Source: Elizabethkingia occulta | GTDB taxonomy: Bacteria; Bacteroidota; Bacteroidia; Flavobacteriales; Weeksellaceae | Length of the DNA stretch: 64,000 nucleotides | Reading direction: 5' to 3' | NCBI RefSeq assembly: GCF_002023715.1 | Contig: NZ_MAHX01000017.1 | Coordinates: 62,001 to 126,000 of the forward strand | In this document: piece by piece, positions 26,541 through 34,647 of the stretch | Position numbering within the stretch: the first letter of the stretch is position 1 | Layout: each line of letters opens with the position of its first letter | Made by a program: the position numbers and the translations under genes | Notes under the pieces: model-generated | Seen by the model: only the letters and a program-made list of their open reading frames with translations | Database searches by the model: none | Told to the model about the DNA's origin: nothing

Positions 26541-28589
26541 TTAAACTTCGATTTTATTCTCCATTTTGAGAAGGAAAGCATATTCAAATGCATCATCTTT
26601 CAGAGACTCAAAGCGTCCTGAAGCGCCACCGTGACCAGAAGACATATCAGTTTTGAAAAGCAGAAGATTATCATCTGTTTTAAGTTCACGAAGTCTTGCA
26701 GTCCACTTTGCAGGTTCCCAGTATTGTACCTGAGAGTCGTGGAAGCCAGTGGTGATTAAAATATTTGGATATTCTTTCTCTTCGATATTATCATATGGAG
26801 AGTAAGATTTCATGTAATCATAATATTCCTTTTCATTAGGATTTCCCCATTCGTCATATTCCCCTGTGGTTAAAGGAATGTCCTCGTCGAGCATTGTCGT
26901 CACAACGTCTACAAAAGGTACCTGCGCTACAATTCCGTTAAATAGTTTAGGTTCCATATTAATTACGGCACCCATTAGTAATCCGCCTGCACTTCCGCCC
27001 ATTGCATAAAGATGTTCTGCAGAAGTATAGTTCTCTTTAATCAGAAACTTGCCAGCATCTATAAAGTCATAGAACGTATTCTTCTTGTGCAGCATTTTTC
27101 CGTCTTCATACCATTCTCTGCCCAGATATTCCCCACCGCGTATATGAGCAATTGCATAAATGAATCCTCGATCCAGTAAAGAAAGACGTACATTGGAGAA
27201 TGCTGCATCTACTGTATAACCATAGCTGCCATATCCGTATAGCAAAAGTGGTGTATTCTCGCTTTTCGAAGTGTCTTTATGGTAAACAAGAGAGATAGGT
27301 ACTTTCTGTCCGTCTCTTGCTGTTGCCCATATCCTTTCAGAGATATAGTTTTCGGCCTTAAATGTCCCGCCTAAAACCTCCTGTTCCTTAAGGATTTTAT
27401 TGGTTTTAGTTTTCATATTGTACTCAAACGTAGTTGATGGGCGGGTCATGGATGTATATCCATATCGCAGAACCTCTGAATTGAATTCAAGATTTATACT
27501 GATATAAGCAGTGTAAGTAGGGTCATGGAATGGTAAATATTCTGTTTCTCCGGTTTTCCAGTTGCGAATATTAATCTTAAGAAGACCCTTTTCTCTTTCC
27601 TCAATTACAAGGTAATCGTTGAAAATCTCGAAGCCTTCCAGAAGGATTCCTTCTCTGTGCGGAACGATATCTGTCCAGTTTTCCTTTGTTGTTTTATCAA
27701 CAGGTGTTTTTACAAGTTTGAAATTGGTAGCTCCATCAACATTCGTTATGATATAAAAATCATTTTCAAAATGTTCTACAGAGTATTCCAGGTCTGCTTC
27801 ACGAGGCTGAATAATCTTCCATTCTGCAAAAATATCATTGGCTGGGACAAAGCGCATTTCGTCGGAAATTGTACTCGAGCTGGAAATAATGATATATTCA
27901 GATGATTTTGTTTTGAATACATTAACATCGAAAGTATCATCCTTTTCATGATAAACCAGAACATCTTCTTTGGAGTCTGTTCCTATTTTGTGTCGAAGGA
28001 TCTGGTAGGCGCGAAGGCTTTTATCTTTACGTATATAGAAAACATATTGTCCGTCTGCAGACCATACGGCTTTTCCGGTTGTATTTTCTATTTTGTCTTC
28101 CAGTATTTCGCCAGTTTCAATATTCTTGAAGTATATGGTATAGATTCTTCTGCTCAGTTTATCATAAGAATAAGCGATCATATTGTTGTCTTCGCTTACG
28201 CTAAGGCTTCCAATTTCAAAGAAGTCCAGACCTTCTGCAAGAATGTTGGAATCCAAAAGGATTTCTTCATTAGCTTCCAGGGTAAGATGCTTTCTGCAAA
28301 AAATAGGATATTCTCTGCCTTCTTCATAACGTACAATGTACCAGTATTCATTAAAGAAATAGGGGAGTGAAGAATCATCTTTTTTGTAACGGGATTTCAT
28401 TTCTTCATAAAGAAAATTCTGGAAATCTTCAGTATCTCTCATTATTTCGGAGGTGTACTGGTTTTCTTCATTTAGGTATGCGATAACTTCTGGGTTATCC
28501 CTTTCGTTTAGCCAATAGTAAGGATCGATTCTTTGATCGCCGTGCTTACTAAGGATTTTATCTATCTTTTTTGCCTTTGGCGCTTTCAT
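26541..28589 (-). CDS. ptrB: Oligopeptidase B (S9A prolyl-oligopeptidase family)
   Basis: This 682-residue cytosolic serine peptidase has no signal peptide. An N-terminal beta-propeller (to about 400) precedes the alpha/beta-hydrolase domain. The catalytic triad is visible: Ser in G-G-S-A-G-G-L-L-M-G, Asp in G-F-H-D-S-Q-V, His in S-S-G-H-G-G. The segment Y-M-x-S-Y-S-P-Y-D-N-I and the E-Y-D-E-W-G-N-P motif are characteristic of oligopeptidase B. It cleaves short peptides after Arg/Lys in the cytosol. A near-match -7 box (TAACTTTA, 28609-28616) lies 19 nt upstream. Confidence 0.93.
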   Translation of the reverse strand: MKAPKAKKIDKILSKHGDQRIDPYYWLNERDNPEVIAYLNEENQYTSEIMRDTEDFQNFLYEEMKSRYKKDDSSLPYFFNEYWYIVRYEEGREYPIFCRKHLTLEANEEILLDSNILAEGLDFFEIGSLSVSEDNNMIAYSYDKLSRRIYTIYFKNIETGEILEDKIENTTGKAVWSADGQYVFYIRKDKSLRAYQILRHKIGTDSKEDVLVYHEKDDTFDVNVFKTKSSEYIIISSSSTISDEMRFVPANDIFAEWKIIQPREADLEYSVEHFENDFYIITNVDGATNFKLVKTPVDKTTKENWTDIVPHREGILLEGFEIFNDYLVIEEREKGLLKINIRNWKTGETEYLPFHDPTYTAYISINLEFNSEVLRYGYTSMTRPSTTFEYNMKTKTNKILKEQEVLGGTFKAENYISERIWATARDGQKVPISLVYHKDTSKSENTPLLLYGYGSYGYTVDAAFSNVRLSLLDRGFIYAIAHIRGGEYLGREWYEDGKMLHKKNTFYDFIDAGKFLIKENYTSAEHLYAMGGSAGGLLMGAVINMEPKLFNGIVAQVPFVDVVTTMLDEDIPLTTGEYDEWGNPNEKEYYDYMKSYSPYDNIEEKEYPNILITTGFHDSQVQYWEPAKWTARLRELKTDDNLLLFKTDMSSGHGGASGRFESLKDDAFEYAFLLKMENKIEV

Positions 28590-28625
28590 TTATAAGTGAA
28601 TAAAAAATTAAAGTTAAATAAAAAA

Positions 28626-28651
28626 CCATCACAACCCGAAGGTAATGATGG
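28626..28651 (-). terminator. Terminator of the DUF4271-hemD unit
   Basis: An imperfect stem (CCATCA at 28626-28631 pairs with TGATGG at 28646-28651, plus an inner ACC/GGT) is followed on the minus strand by TTTTTT. It lies just past the hemD stop. Confidence 0.7.
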
Positions 28652-28673
28652 CTTTTGTATTATTTATAGATTT

Positions 28674-29417
28674 TTACTTGTTGTTAGCTTTGATAAACTT
28701 TTCCAAAGCCATTGTCATAGAAGGAGATTCTTTTGTAGGAGCCATAAGATCTACACGAAGTTTAAGCTCTTCTGCTGCCTGCTGGGTTGTTAGCCCGAAT
28801 ACCCCGATCTTCGTATCTTCCTGTTTGAAGTCCGGGAAATTCTCGAATAGAGAACGTACCCCCTGTGGACTAAAGAAAATCACAAGATCATACTCTTTTA
28901 TGTTAACATCCTGCAGGTTGCTGCAAACTGTTCTGTACATAATAGCTCTTTTCCATTCTACGCCTGCTTCATTTAGTACATTCGGAATGTCTTCTGTGAA
29001 AACGTCTGAAGATGGGAGAAGGTATTTTTCAGTATTATGCTTCTTTAATAATGGTAAAAGATCTTTTGCTGTTTTTTCGCCAAAGCTGATTTTTCTTTTT
29101 CTATAGACAATGTGCTTCTGAAGGTAGTTAGCTACAGCTTCAGACTGGCAAATGTATCGCATAGAATCTGGTACAGCAAAGCGCATCTCTTCTGCTAAGC
29201 GGAAGTAATGGTCTATAGCATTTTTACTGGTAAAAATAATACCAGTGTACTGACTAAGATCTATTTTTTGAGAACGAAGTTCTTTCGCATCTGCTCCTTC
29301 TACATGTATAAAAGGTCTAAAATCAATCTTCACCTTTTCTTTTTTAGCTATCTCACCATAAGGGGATGTAGCTAAATTAGGAGCTGGCTGAGAGACTAGA
29401 ACGGACTTTACTTTCAT
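28674..29417 (-). CDS. hemD: Uroporphyrinogen-III synthase
   Basis: This 247-residue protein of the HemD fold cyclises hydroxymethylbilane to uroporphyrinogen III in heme synthesis. The bilobed pattern is visible: V-L-V-S-Q-P start, I-I-F-T-S-K-N-A-I motif in the first lobe, and I-F-F-S-P-Q-G-V-R-S-L ... I-G-V-F-G-L-T-T in the second. The start is the ATG at 29417; a TTG immediately upstream is ignored. It lies 19 bp downstream of the DUF4271 gene, a linkage I recall as common in flavobacteria. Confidence 0.88.
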   Translation of the reverse strand: MKVKSVLVSQPAPNLATSPYGEIAKKEKVKIDFRPFIHVEGADAKELRSQKIDLSQYTGIIFTSKNAIDHYFRLAEEMRFAVPDSMRYICQSEAVANYLQKHIVYRKRKISFGEKTAKDLLPLLKKHNTEKYLLPSSDVFTEDIPNVLNEAGVEWKRAIMYRTVCSNLQDVNIKEYDLVIFFSPQGVRSLFENFPDFKQEDTKIGVFGLTTQQAAEELKLRVDLMAPTKESPSMTMALEKFIKANNK

Positions 29418-29436
29418 CAATTTATTTTTATAATGA

Positions 29437-30081
29437 CTAAAAAAATAAAAACTTCCATACTACCAAATGAGGTAAAATTTGGAGTGTGCAAATATACAAA
29501 AATTTATAATACCATTCTTTAGGAAGAGTAGGATTCCTGTTAAAAAGTAGAAATGCTATTTTGCCGGCAAAGATAAAAACCAGCATTCCTATGTAATAAT
29601 TGAACACCCGGAAACGATCTATAGGGTAGAAATAGTGAACAAGTGTAAGTACACAAAATAGCAAAATAATAATACGAAAGAATTTGTTGATGTTGAAAGT
29701 ATATGACTTCCAGCGGTCTGCATTGCCGGAGCTGGCAAAAAACAGATAGGATAAAACACATTTTACTCCGTATAATAATAAATAGGTAATAAAGATAAAA
29801 CCAAATTTATTTAGGGTATAGCCACCAAGGTTTATATTATCATTAATAAATCTTGGTACTACAGGAATATATTGTGATAAAAAAACCGATAAAATGAAGA
29901 CATAAATAAAACCGGAAATAAACCAGTTGATAAAGATATTGCTGCTATCCTCTATAGAAAGCCGAAGATGTTCTACAAAAGAAATATCCTTATTCAGTAC
30001 CCTGGACGATATAATATATATTATAGCAATACCTAAGATACTGTAGATTACCCAGTCATTGTTTTCTACAATTCTAATCAA
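29437..30081 (-). CDS. DUF4271 membrane protein
   Basis: This multi-pass membrane protein of about 214 residues has six or seven helices and a W-V-I-Y-S-I-L-G start after V-E-N-N-D, typical of DUF4271. Function is unknown; co-transcription with hemD suggests an envelope or heme-related setting but does not prove it. I place the start at a TTG at 30081. A reading from the ATG at 30108 adds nine atypical residues, and a perfect TACTTTTG promoter box (30094-30101) lies inside that extension. The end abuts hemD. Confidence 0.75.
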   Translation of the reverse strand: MIRIVENNDWVIYSILGIAIIYIISSRVLNKDISFVEHLRLSIEDSSNIFINWFISGFIYVFILSVFLSQYIPVVPRFINDNINLGGYTLNKFGFIFITYLLLYGVKCVLSYLFFASSGNADRWKSYTFNINKFFRIIILLFCVLTLVHYFYPIDRFRVFNYYIGMLVFIFAGKIAFLLFNRNPTLPKEWYYKFLYICTLQILPHLVVWKFLFF

Positions 30082-30093
30082 TGATTTTTTTTG

Positions 30094-30101
30094 CAAAAGT
30101 A
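30094..30101 (-). promoter_or_regulatory. TAnnTTTG (-7) box for DUF4271-hemD
   Basis: TACTTTTG on the minus strand lies 12 nt before the proposed TTG start at 30081 and inside the alternative longer reading frame. It therefore argues for the shorter start. Confidence 0.45.
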
Positions 30102-30142
30102 CACACATTCATCTCCTGTACAAAATTTAGATCAGAATAACT

Positions 30143-30150
30143 TATCTTTG
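30143..30150 (+). promoter_or_regulatory. TAnnTTTG (-7) box for the mannosyltransferase unit
   Basis: TATCTTTG ends 12 nt before the ATG at 30163. Confidence 0.45.
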
Positions 30151-30162
30151 TGCTCGATTTGT

Positions 30163-30879
30163 ATGAAAAAATTAGTCGTTATCCCAACTTTCAACGAGAA
30201 AGAAAACATTGCCGATATTATAAAAGCTGTAATGGATTTGCAGCAGGATTTTCATATTCTGGTGGTAGATGATTCTTCTCCGGACGGGACTGCCAGTATT
30301 GTCGAGAATCTTATGCTTGTTTATGCAGGGCAGGTTTTTCTTAGCGTAAGACAAGTAAAAGACGGATTAGGGAAGGCTTATATCCATGGATTTAAATGGG
30401 CTTTGGAGCACGGGTATGATTATATATTCGAGATGGATGCCGATTTTTCACACAACCCGGATGATCTGCCAAAGCTATATGAAGCTTGTCAGGATGCTGA
30501 TATGACTATTGGATCGCGTTATTCAAAAGGGGTAAATGTAGTAAACTGGCCTATGGGCAGAGTACTGCTTTCTTACTTTGCTTCCAAATACGTACGTTTT
30601 ATTTTAGGAGTGCCAATTCATGATACAACTGCCGGATTTGTATGCTTCTCAAGAAAAGTGCTGGAAGAAATAGGTTTAGACAAAATTAAATTAAGAGGTT
30701 ACGGATTTCAGATTGAGATGAAATTCCGAACCTATAAAAAAGGTTTTAAAATTGTTGAAGTTCCTATTATTTTTACGGACAGAACTAGAGGCGAATCGAA
30801 AATGAGTGCAAACATTTTTCAGGAGGCTTTATTCGGAGTGCTTAACCTGAAATGGAAAAGTATAATAAACAGATTATGA
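30163..30879 (+). CDS. Polyprenol monophosphomannose synthase (GT2)
   Basis: This 238-residue GT2-family transferase has V-V-I-P-T-F-N-E-K-E-N at the N terminus, D-D-S-S-P-D-G-T, the metal-binding D-A-D in E-M-D-A-D-F-S-H, and the T-A-G-F-V-C-F-S acceptor segment. It is a DPM1-type enzyme moving mannose (or a related sugar) from a nucleotide sugar to a polyprenyl phosphate for envelope glycosylation. It has no C-terminal membrane helices. The ATG at 30163 is chosen: upstream in-frame sequence from 30091 runs into the divergent gene and is not typical. The TGA overlaps the next gene's ATG. Confidence 0.88.
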   Translation: MKKLVVIPTFNEKENIADIIKAVMDLQQDFHILVVDDSSPDGTASIVENLMLVYAGQVFLSVRQVKDGLGKAYIHGFKWALEHGYDYIFEMDADFSHNPDDLPKLYEACQDADMTIGSRYSKGVNVVNWPMGRVLLSYFASKYVRFILGVPIHDTTAGFVCFSRKVLEEIGLDKIKLRGYGFQIEMKFRTYKKGFKIVEVPIIFTDRTRGESKMSANIFQEALFGVLNLKWKSIINRL

Positions 30880-31229
30880 GAAAACTGTTTTTTTTCATAT
30901 TTATAGTGTTCCTATCTGCATGCTCGCAGGTGGATAAACCAAAAAAGCTTATTTCTAAAGACGAAATGGCGGATATTTTTGTGGAGATGGCCATTTATGA
31001 TGGAGCATTGAATATAAATCCGCAGGCTAATATGGAGGGAACAAGCAAATATATTTTGCAGCAGCATAAAATTACAGGAACTGTTTTTATGGATAGTTAT
31101 AACTACTACCTATCCCAAAAACAAATGGAATCTATTTTTGAATCTGCAGAAAAAAAGCTGATGAAAAAAGATCCGAAACTGGAAGCATATATTAAAAAGA
31201 AAAATAAAGGAACTGAAGTTCCGAAATAA
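30876..31229 (+). CDS. DUF4296 lipoprotein
   Basis: This 117-residue protein has a lipoprotein signal ending L-S-A-C near residue 16. A small helical domain follows (I-S-K-D-E-M-A-D-I-F-V-E-M-A-I-Y-D and Y-Y-L-S-Q-K-Q-M-E-S-I-F), matching DUF4296, a Bacteroidota family of unknown function. The start at 30876 makes an ATGA overlap with the mannosyltransferase stop. A reading from 30852 would add eight residues. It ends with a Lys-rich tail and is 3 nt from tgt, so translation may be coupled. Confidence 0.82.
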   Translation: MRKLFFFIFIVFLSACSQVDKPKKLISKDEMADIFVEMAIYDGALNINPQANMEGTSKYILQQHKITGTVFMDSYNYYLSQKQMESIFESAEKKLMKKDPKLEAYIKKKNKGTEVPK

Positions 31230-31232
31230 CAT

Positions 31233-32369
31233 ATGGAGAAGTTTTTTGAAGTAGAACAATTTTCAGCAAAAGGTAAAGCCAGAGCTGGTGTTATTACAAC
31301 AGATCATGGTAAAATACAGACGCCTATATTTATGCCGGTAGGTACTGTAGCAACAGTAAAAACTGTTCATCAGAGAGAACTGAGAGATGATATCAAAGCT
31401 CAGATTATCCTTGGGAATACTTACCACCTATACCTGAGGCCAGGAATGGATGTTATGCAGAATGCAGGCGGATTACATAAATTTATGAACTGGGAACTTC
31501 CTATTCTTACAGATAGTGGCGGTTTTCAGGTTTTTTCACTGGCCTCCAGTCGTAAGATGACCGAAGAAGGGGTGAAATTCAAATCTCACATCGACGGAAG
31601 TTATCATTTTATTTCTCCTGAAGTTTCTATGGAAATTCAGCGTAAAATCGGTGCAGATATTTTTATGGCATTCGATGAATGTACTCCATATCCATGTGAA
31701 TACAATCAGGCCAAGCTTTCTATGGAACTTACACACAGATGGCTGAAGAGATGTATTGAATGGACAGAAAATAATCCTGAATATTATGGACACAAACAAA
31801 GGTTGTTTCCAATCGTTCAGGGATCTGTATATTCGGACCTTAGAAAAGCTTCCGCTGAAGTTATTGCTGAGGCAGGGGCTGAAGGAAATGCTATTGGAGG
31901 GCTTTCTGTTGGTGAGCCGGAAGAGGAAATGTACAGAATTACAGATGAAGTAACAGATATTCTTCCTAAAGATAAACCTCGTTATCTGATGGGGGTGGGG
32001 ACACCATGGAATATTCTGGAATCCATAGGCAATGGTATCGATATGATGGATTGTGTAATGCCTACCCGTAATGCAAGGAATGGTATGTTGTTCACATGGG
32101 GTGGTGTTATCAATATTAAGAACGAAAAATGGAAGAATGATTTTTCTCCGTTAGACGAATTTGGTACATCGTATGTAGATCAGGAATATACAAAAGCATA
32201 TGTAAGACACTTATTCTCAGCAAGAGAATACTTAGGGAAGCAGATTGCTTCTATTCATAATCTTGCTTTTTATTTAGATTTGGTAAAAGTTGCAAGAGAA
32301 CATATCTTAGCGGGAGATTTCTATGAATGGAAAGATAGCATTATTCCACAACTAAAAAGCAGAATGTAG
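31233..32369 (+). CDS. tgt: Queuine tRNA-ribosyltransferase
   Basis: This 378-residue enzyme swaps guanine-34 for preQ1 in GUN-anticodon tRNAs, the committed step of queuosine formation. It has T-D-S-G-G-F-Q-V-F-S (the Asp and surrounding residues bind the base), the nucleophile region G-I-D-M-M-D-C-V-M-P-T-R-N-A, and G-G-L-S-V-G-E. The zinc-binding cysteine cluster of bacterial Tgt (C-x-C-x2-C around residue 305-320) is not evident: this region reads with no paired Cys. Flavobacterial Tgt often lacks it, as far as I recall. It is 3 nt upstream of the LptF/G-type gene. Confidence 0.95.
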   Translation: MEKFFEVEQFSAKGKARAGVITTDHGKIQTPIFMPVGTVATVKTVHQRELRDDIKAQIILGNTYHLYLRPGMDVMQNAGGLHKFMNWELPILTDSGGFQVFSLASSRKMTEEGVKFKSHIDGSYHFISPEVSMEIQRKIGADIFMAFDECTPYPCEYNQAKLSMELTHRWLKRCIEWTENNPEYYGHKQRLFPIVQGSVYSDLRKASAEVIAEAGAEGNAIGGLSVGEPEEEMYRITDEVTDILPKDKPRYLMGVGTPWNILESIGNGIDMMDCVMPTRNARNGMLFTWGGVINIKNEKWKNDFSPLDEFGTSYVDQEYTKAYVRHLFSAREYLGKQIASIHNLAFYLDLVKVAREHILAGDFYEWKDSIIPQLKSRM

Positions 32370-32372
32370 TCC

Positions 32373-33467
32373 TTGAAGATTATAGATAAATATATTATCC
32401 GGAAATTCCTGGGAACCCTGGGATTTATGTTGGCATTGCTGTCTATTATTGTATTGGTAATAGATGTTCAGGCAAAGATTCCGCGTATTGAAAGTAATGG
32501 TTTTACAACAAGTTACTTTCTGATTCATTTTTACCCATACTGGTTAATATATCTTGTTATAACCTTTATGTCTATTCTGGTATTTATTTCGGTTATTTTC
32601 TTTACATCGAGAATGGCCAATAATACCGAAATCGTGGCTATTATTAGTAGTGGAGCCAGTTTTCACAGATTTGCCAAGCCTTATCTTATTGCCGCTTTAT
32701 TACTTGCTTTTTCTGCATTGGCTATTAATCACTTTATATTGCCATGGGCGAATATTAAGAAAAACAAACTAATCATCTATACCTATAGTGCGGCTAACAG
32801 AAGTAAATTTACAGATAGCCGTCAGATTTCTACGCAGTTATCACCTACAGAATATGTTTTTATCAATAGCTATAATCCTAAAGAGAAAAGAGGCTTCTCC
32901 TATCTTTATCAGAAATTTGATAAAAACAGACGACTGATTTATCAGCTTACTTCAAGCGATATGGTTTGGGAGGAGAAAAAGAAAAGCTTCATGCTGACCA
33001 ATTATTACGAAAAGTGGGTGAATAAAGATGACACGGAAAAACTAGCTAAAGGAGACACCAAGTATCAGAAGCTGGGTGCATCTCCCGAAGAGATTTTTCC
33101 GGATGAACTTGTTGGTGAAAACAAAACAACACCCGAACTTATTAATTTTATCAATAATGAAAGAAGAAAAGGTAATGCAAATGTCGCCGCTTATCAAAAT
33201 GAGTTGCATTTGCGCACCGCCATGCCTTTTTCTATTATTATACTAACCTTTTTGGCGCTCTCACTTTCTTCCCAGAAGAAAAGAGGCGGGCTTGGAGCAA
33301 ACCTGGCAATTGGTATTGCCCTGGCCTTTGTATTTGTATTCTCATTCGAAGTATTGAAACTGGTTTCTTCTTCGCAAACTTTATCGCCTTTGGTGGCTAT
33401 GTGGCTTCCAAATATTGTATTTGCTCCGATTGCGTTCTACCTATACTGGAAGCGAGCTAATCAGTAG
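32373..33467 (+). CDS. LptF/LptG-family (YjgP/YjgQ) permease
   Basis: This 364-residue protein has six membrane helices (three N-terminal, three C-terminal) with a periplasmic beta-jellyroll-like domain between. This is the layout of LptF/LptG, which extract lipopolysaccharide from the inner membrane with LptB. The start codon is TTG (I-I-D-K-Y-I-I-R-K-F-L-G start is typical), 3 nt after the tgt stop. Only one such permease is in the window, so whether it is LptF or LptG cannot be decided. The gene ends with a 7-bp tail-to-tail overlap with birA. Confidence 0.9.
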   Translation: MKIIDKYIIRKFLGTLGFMLALLSIIVLVIDVQAKIPRIESNGFTTSYFLIHFYPYWLIYLVITFMSILVFISVIFFTSRMANNTEIVAIISSGASFHRFAKPYLIAALLLAFSALAINHFILPWANIKKNKLIIYTYSAANRSKFTDSRQISTQLSPTEYVFINSYNPKEKRGFSYLYQKFDKNRRLIYQLTSSDMVWEEKKKSFMLTNYYEKWVNKDDTEKLAKGDTKYQKLGASPEEIFPDELVGENKTTPELINFINNERRKGNANVAAYQNELHLRTAMPFSIIILTFLALSLSSQKKRGGLGANLAIGIALAFVFVFSFEVLKLVSSSQTLSPLVAMWLPNIVFAPIAFYLYWKRANQ

Positions 33468-34180
33468 AGTAGGGTGATTTCTTTGTGGAAAAACTTTTTC
33501 ATTTCATCTTCATTTTCCAGTTCTACATTTAGATAACCATCTTTGTCAACATATCTAATGATGCCATTTTGTCTGATATTGTTAATCTCAAACACGGATA
33601 TCTGGTCTTTTCGGAAAAGTGCCTCGTTGTATCTTGCCAGTATCTCTTCATCTGAGGGGAACTGTACAAGCTGCTCAGAAAAATGGCTGTGCATTCCTTT
33701 TGCAAAATGGTGCAGGTCGAAGCTTAAACCGGTTTGTGTCTTTATAGAACCCGCTTTTGCAATCTCCTCAAAATTATCCTGAAGAACATTTACACCAAAA
33801 CCGGCTATATAATAATCTAAATGCTCCACTGTAATTTTCTCTATGAGAATTCCCACAATTTTTTTATTTTGCAGGATTATATCATTGGGCCACTTCACTT
33901 TTGCCTCTTTATCGGTAATTTTGACAATAAAGTCACGAAGTAACAAAGCGGTATAGAAGTTGAATAGATTTGGAGACAATCTCACTAGCTTTGTTGGTAA
34001 GATAAAAGAATAAGCTACGTTCTTATCTTTTGGGATTTTCCAGGTGTTGCCATATTGTCCACGTCCTTTGGTCTGGTCAAATGTATATACTGAGGATATT
34101 CCTGTAGCGTTTGGATTTGCAAGTTCAGAAACGATATCGTTTGTGGATCCAACACTTGGAAGGTAAAGCAGGCTGTTCAT
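33461..34180 (-). CDS. birA: Biotin--[acetyl-CoA-carboxylase] ligase
   Basis: This 239-residue protein attaches biotin to the carboxyl carrier protein. It has the S-T-N-D-I motif, the biotin-binding loop G-R-G-Q-Y-G-N-T-W (usually G-R-G-R-x-G-R-x-W), K-W-P-N-D-I and K-I-V-G-I-L-I-E. It has no N-terminal helix-turn-helix, so it is monofunctional and does not itself repress biotin genes. Tail-to-tail overlap with the LptF/G-type gene leaves no room for a terminator, so antisense readthrough is likely. Confidence 0.93.
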   Translation of the reverse strand: MNSLLYLPSVGSTNDIVSELANPNATGISSVYTFDQTKGRGQYGNTWKIPKDKNVAYSFILPTKLVRLSPNLFNFYTALLLRDFIVKITDKEAKVKWPNDIILQNKKIVGILIEKITVEHLDYYIAGFGVNVLQDNFEEIAKAGSIKTQTGLSFDLHHFAKGMHSHFSEQLVQFPSDEEILARYNEALFRKDQISVFEINNIRQNGIIRYVDKDGYLNVELENEDEMKKFFHKEITLLY

Positions 34181-34220
34181 TTTTTAAAGCTAATTAAAGA
34201 GGATTTGAGATAAAAAAAAG

Positions 34221-34228
34221 TAACTTTG
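34221..34228 (+). promoter_or_regulatory. TAnnTTTG (-7) box for rsfS-ftsH
   Basis: TAACTTTG ends 20 nt before the rsfS ATG. The nearest upstream TTG (34205-34207) is only 13 nt away, too close for a standard -33. Confidence 0.5.
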
Positions 34229-34248
34229 CAAATATTACAATTTTTTGA

Positions 34249-34611
34249 ATGAGTAAAAATACAGAAAAACAGCAACTAATAGACAAAATACTAGAAGCGA
34301 TTCAGGATACTAAAGGTGAGGATATCCAAGTTCTTGATCTCTCGCATATTGAAAATACAGTTGCCGATACATTTATTATATGTAGTGCCAATTCTAATAC
34401 ACAGGTTTCAGCAATCGCAGGAAATGTAGAAAAGAAAGTAAGAAATGAACTACAGGATCGTCCATGGCATGTGGAAGGTGCTGAAAACTCATTGTGGGTA
34501 TTAGTAGACTATGTATCGGTTGTTGTGCATATCTTCCAAAGACATATTCGTGAATATTATGATATCGAAAGCCTTTGGGGAGATGCCAAAGTCACAAAAA
34601 TAGAATCTTAA
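34249..34611 (+). CDS. rsfS: Ribosome silencing factor RsfS
   Basis: This 120-residue protein of the RsfS/Iojap family binds uL14 on the 50S subunit and blocks subunit joining in starvation. Family motifs are visible: D-T-F-I-I-C-S-A-N-S-N-T-Q, W-H-V-E-G-A-E-N-S-L-W-V-L-V-D-Y, and V-V-V-H-I-F-Q at the C terminus. It lies 36 bp upstream of ftsH on the same strand, a linkage I recall as common in Bacteroidota. Confidence 0.95.
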   Translation: MSKNTEKQQLIDKILEAIQDTKGEDIQVLDLSHIENTVADTFIICSANSNTQVSAIAGNVEKKVRNELQDRPWHVEGAENSLWVLVDYVSVVVHIFQRHIREYYDIESLWGDAKVTKIES

Positions 34612-34647
34612 CAGAGAGAACCCTCTCCTAATTATTTAAAAGAAGTA

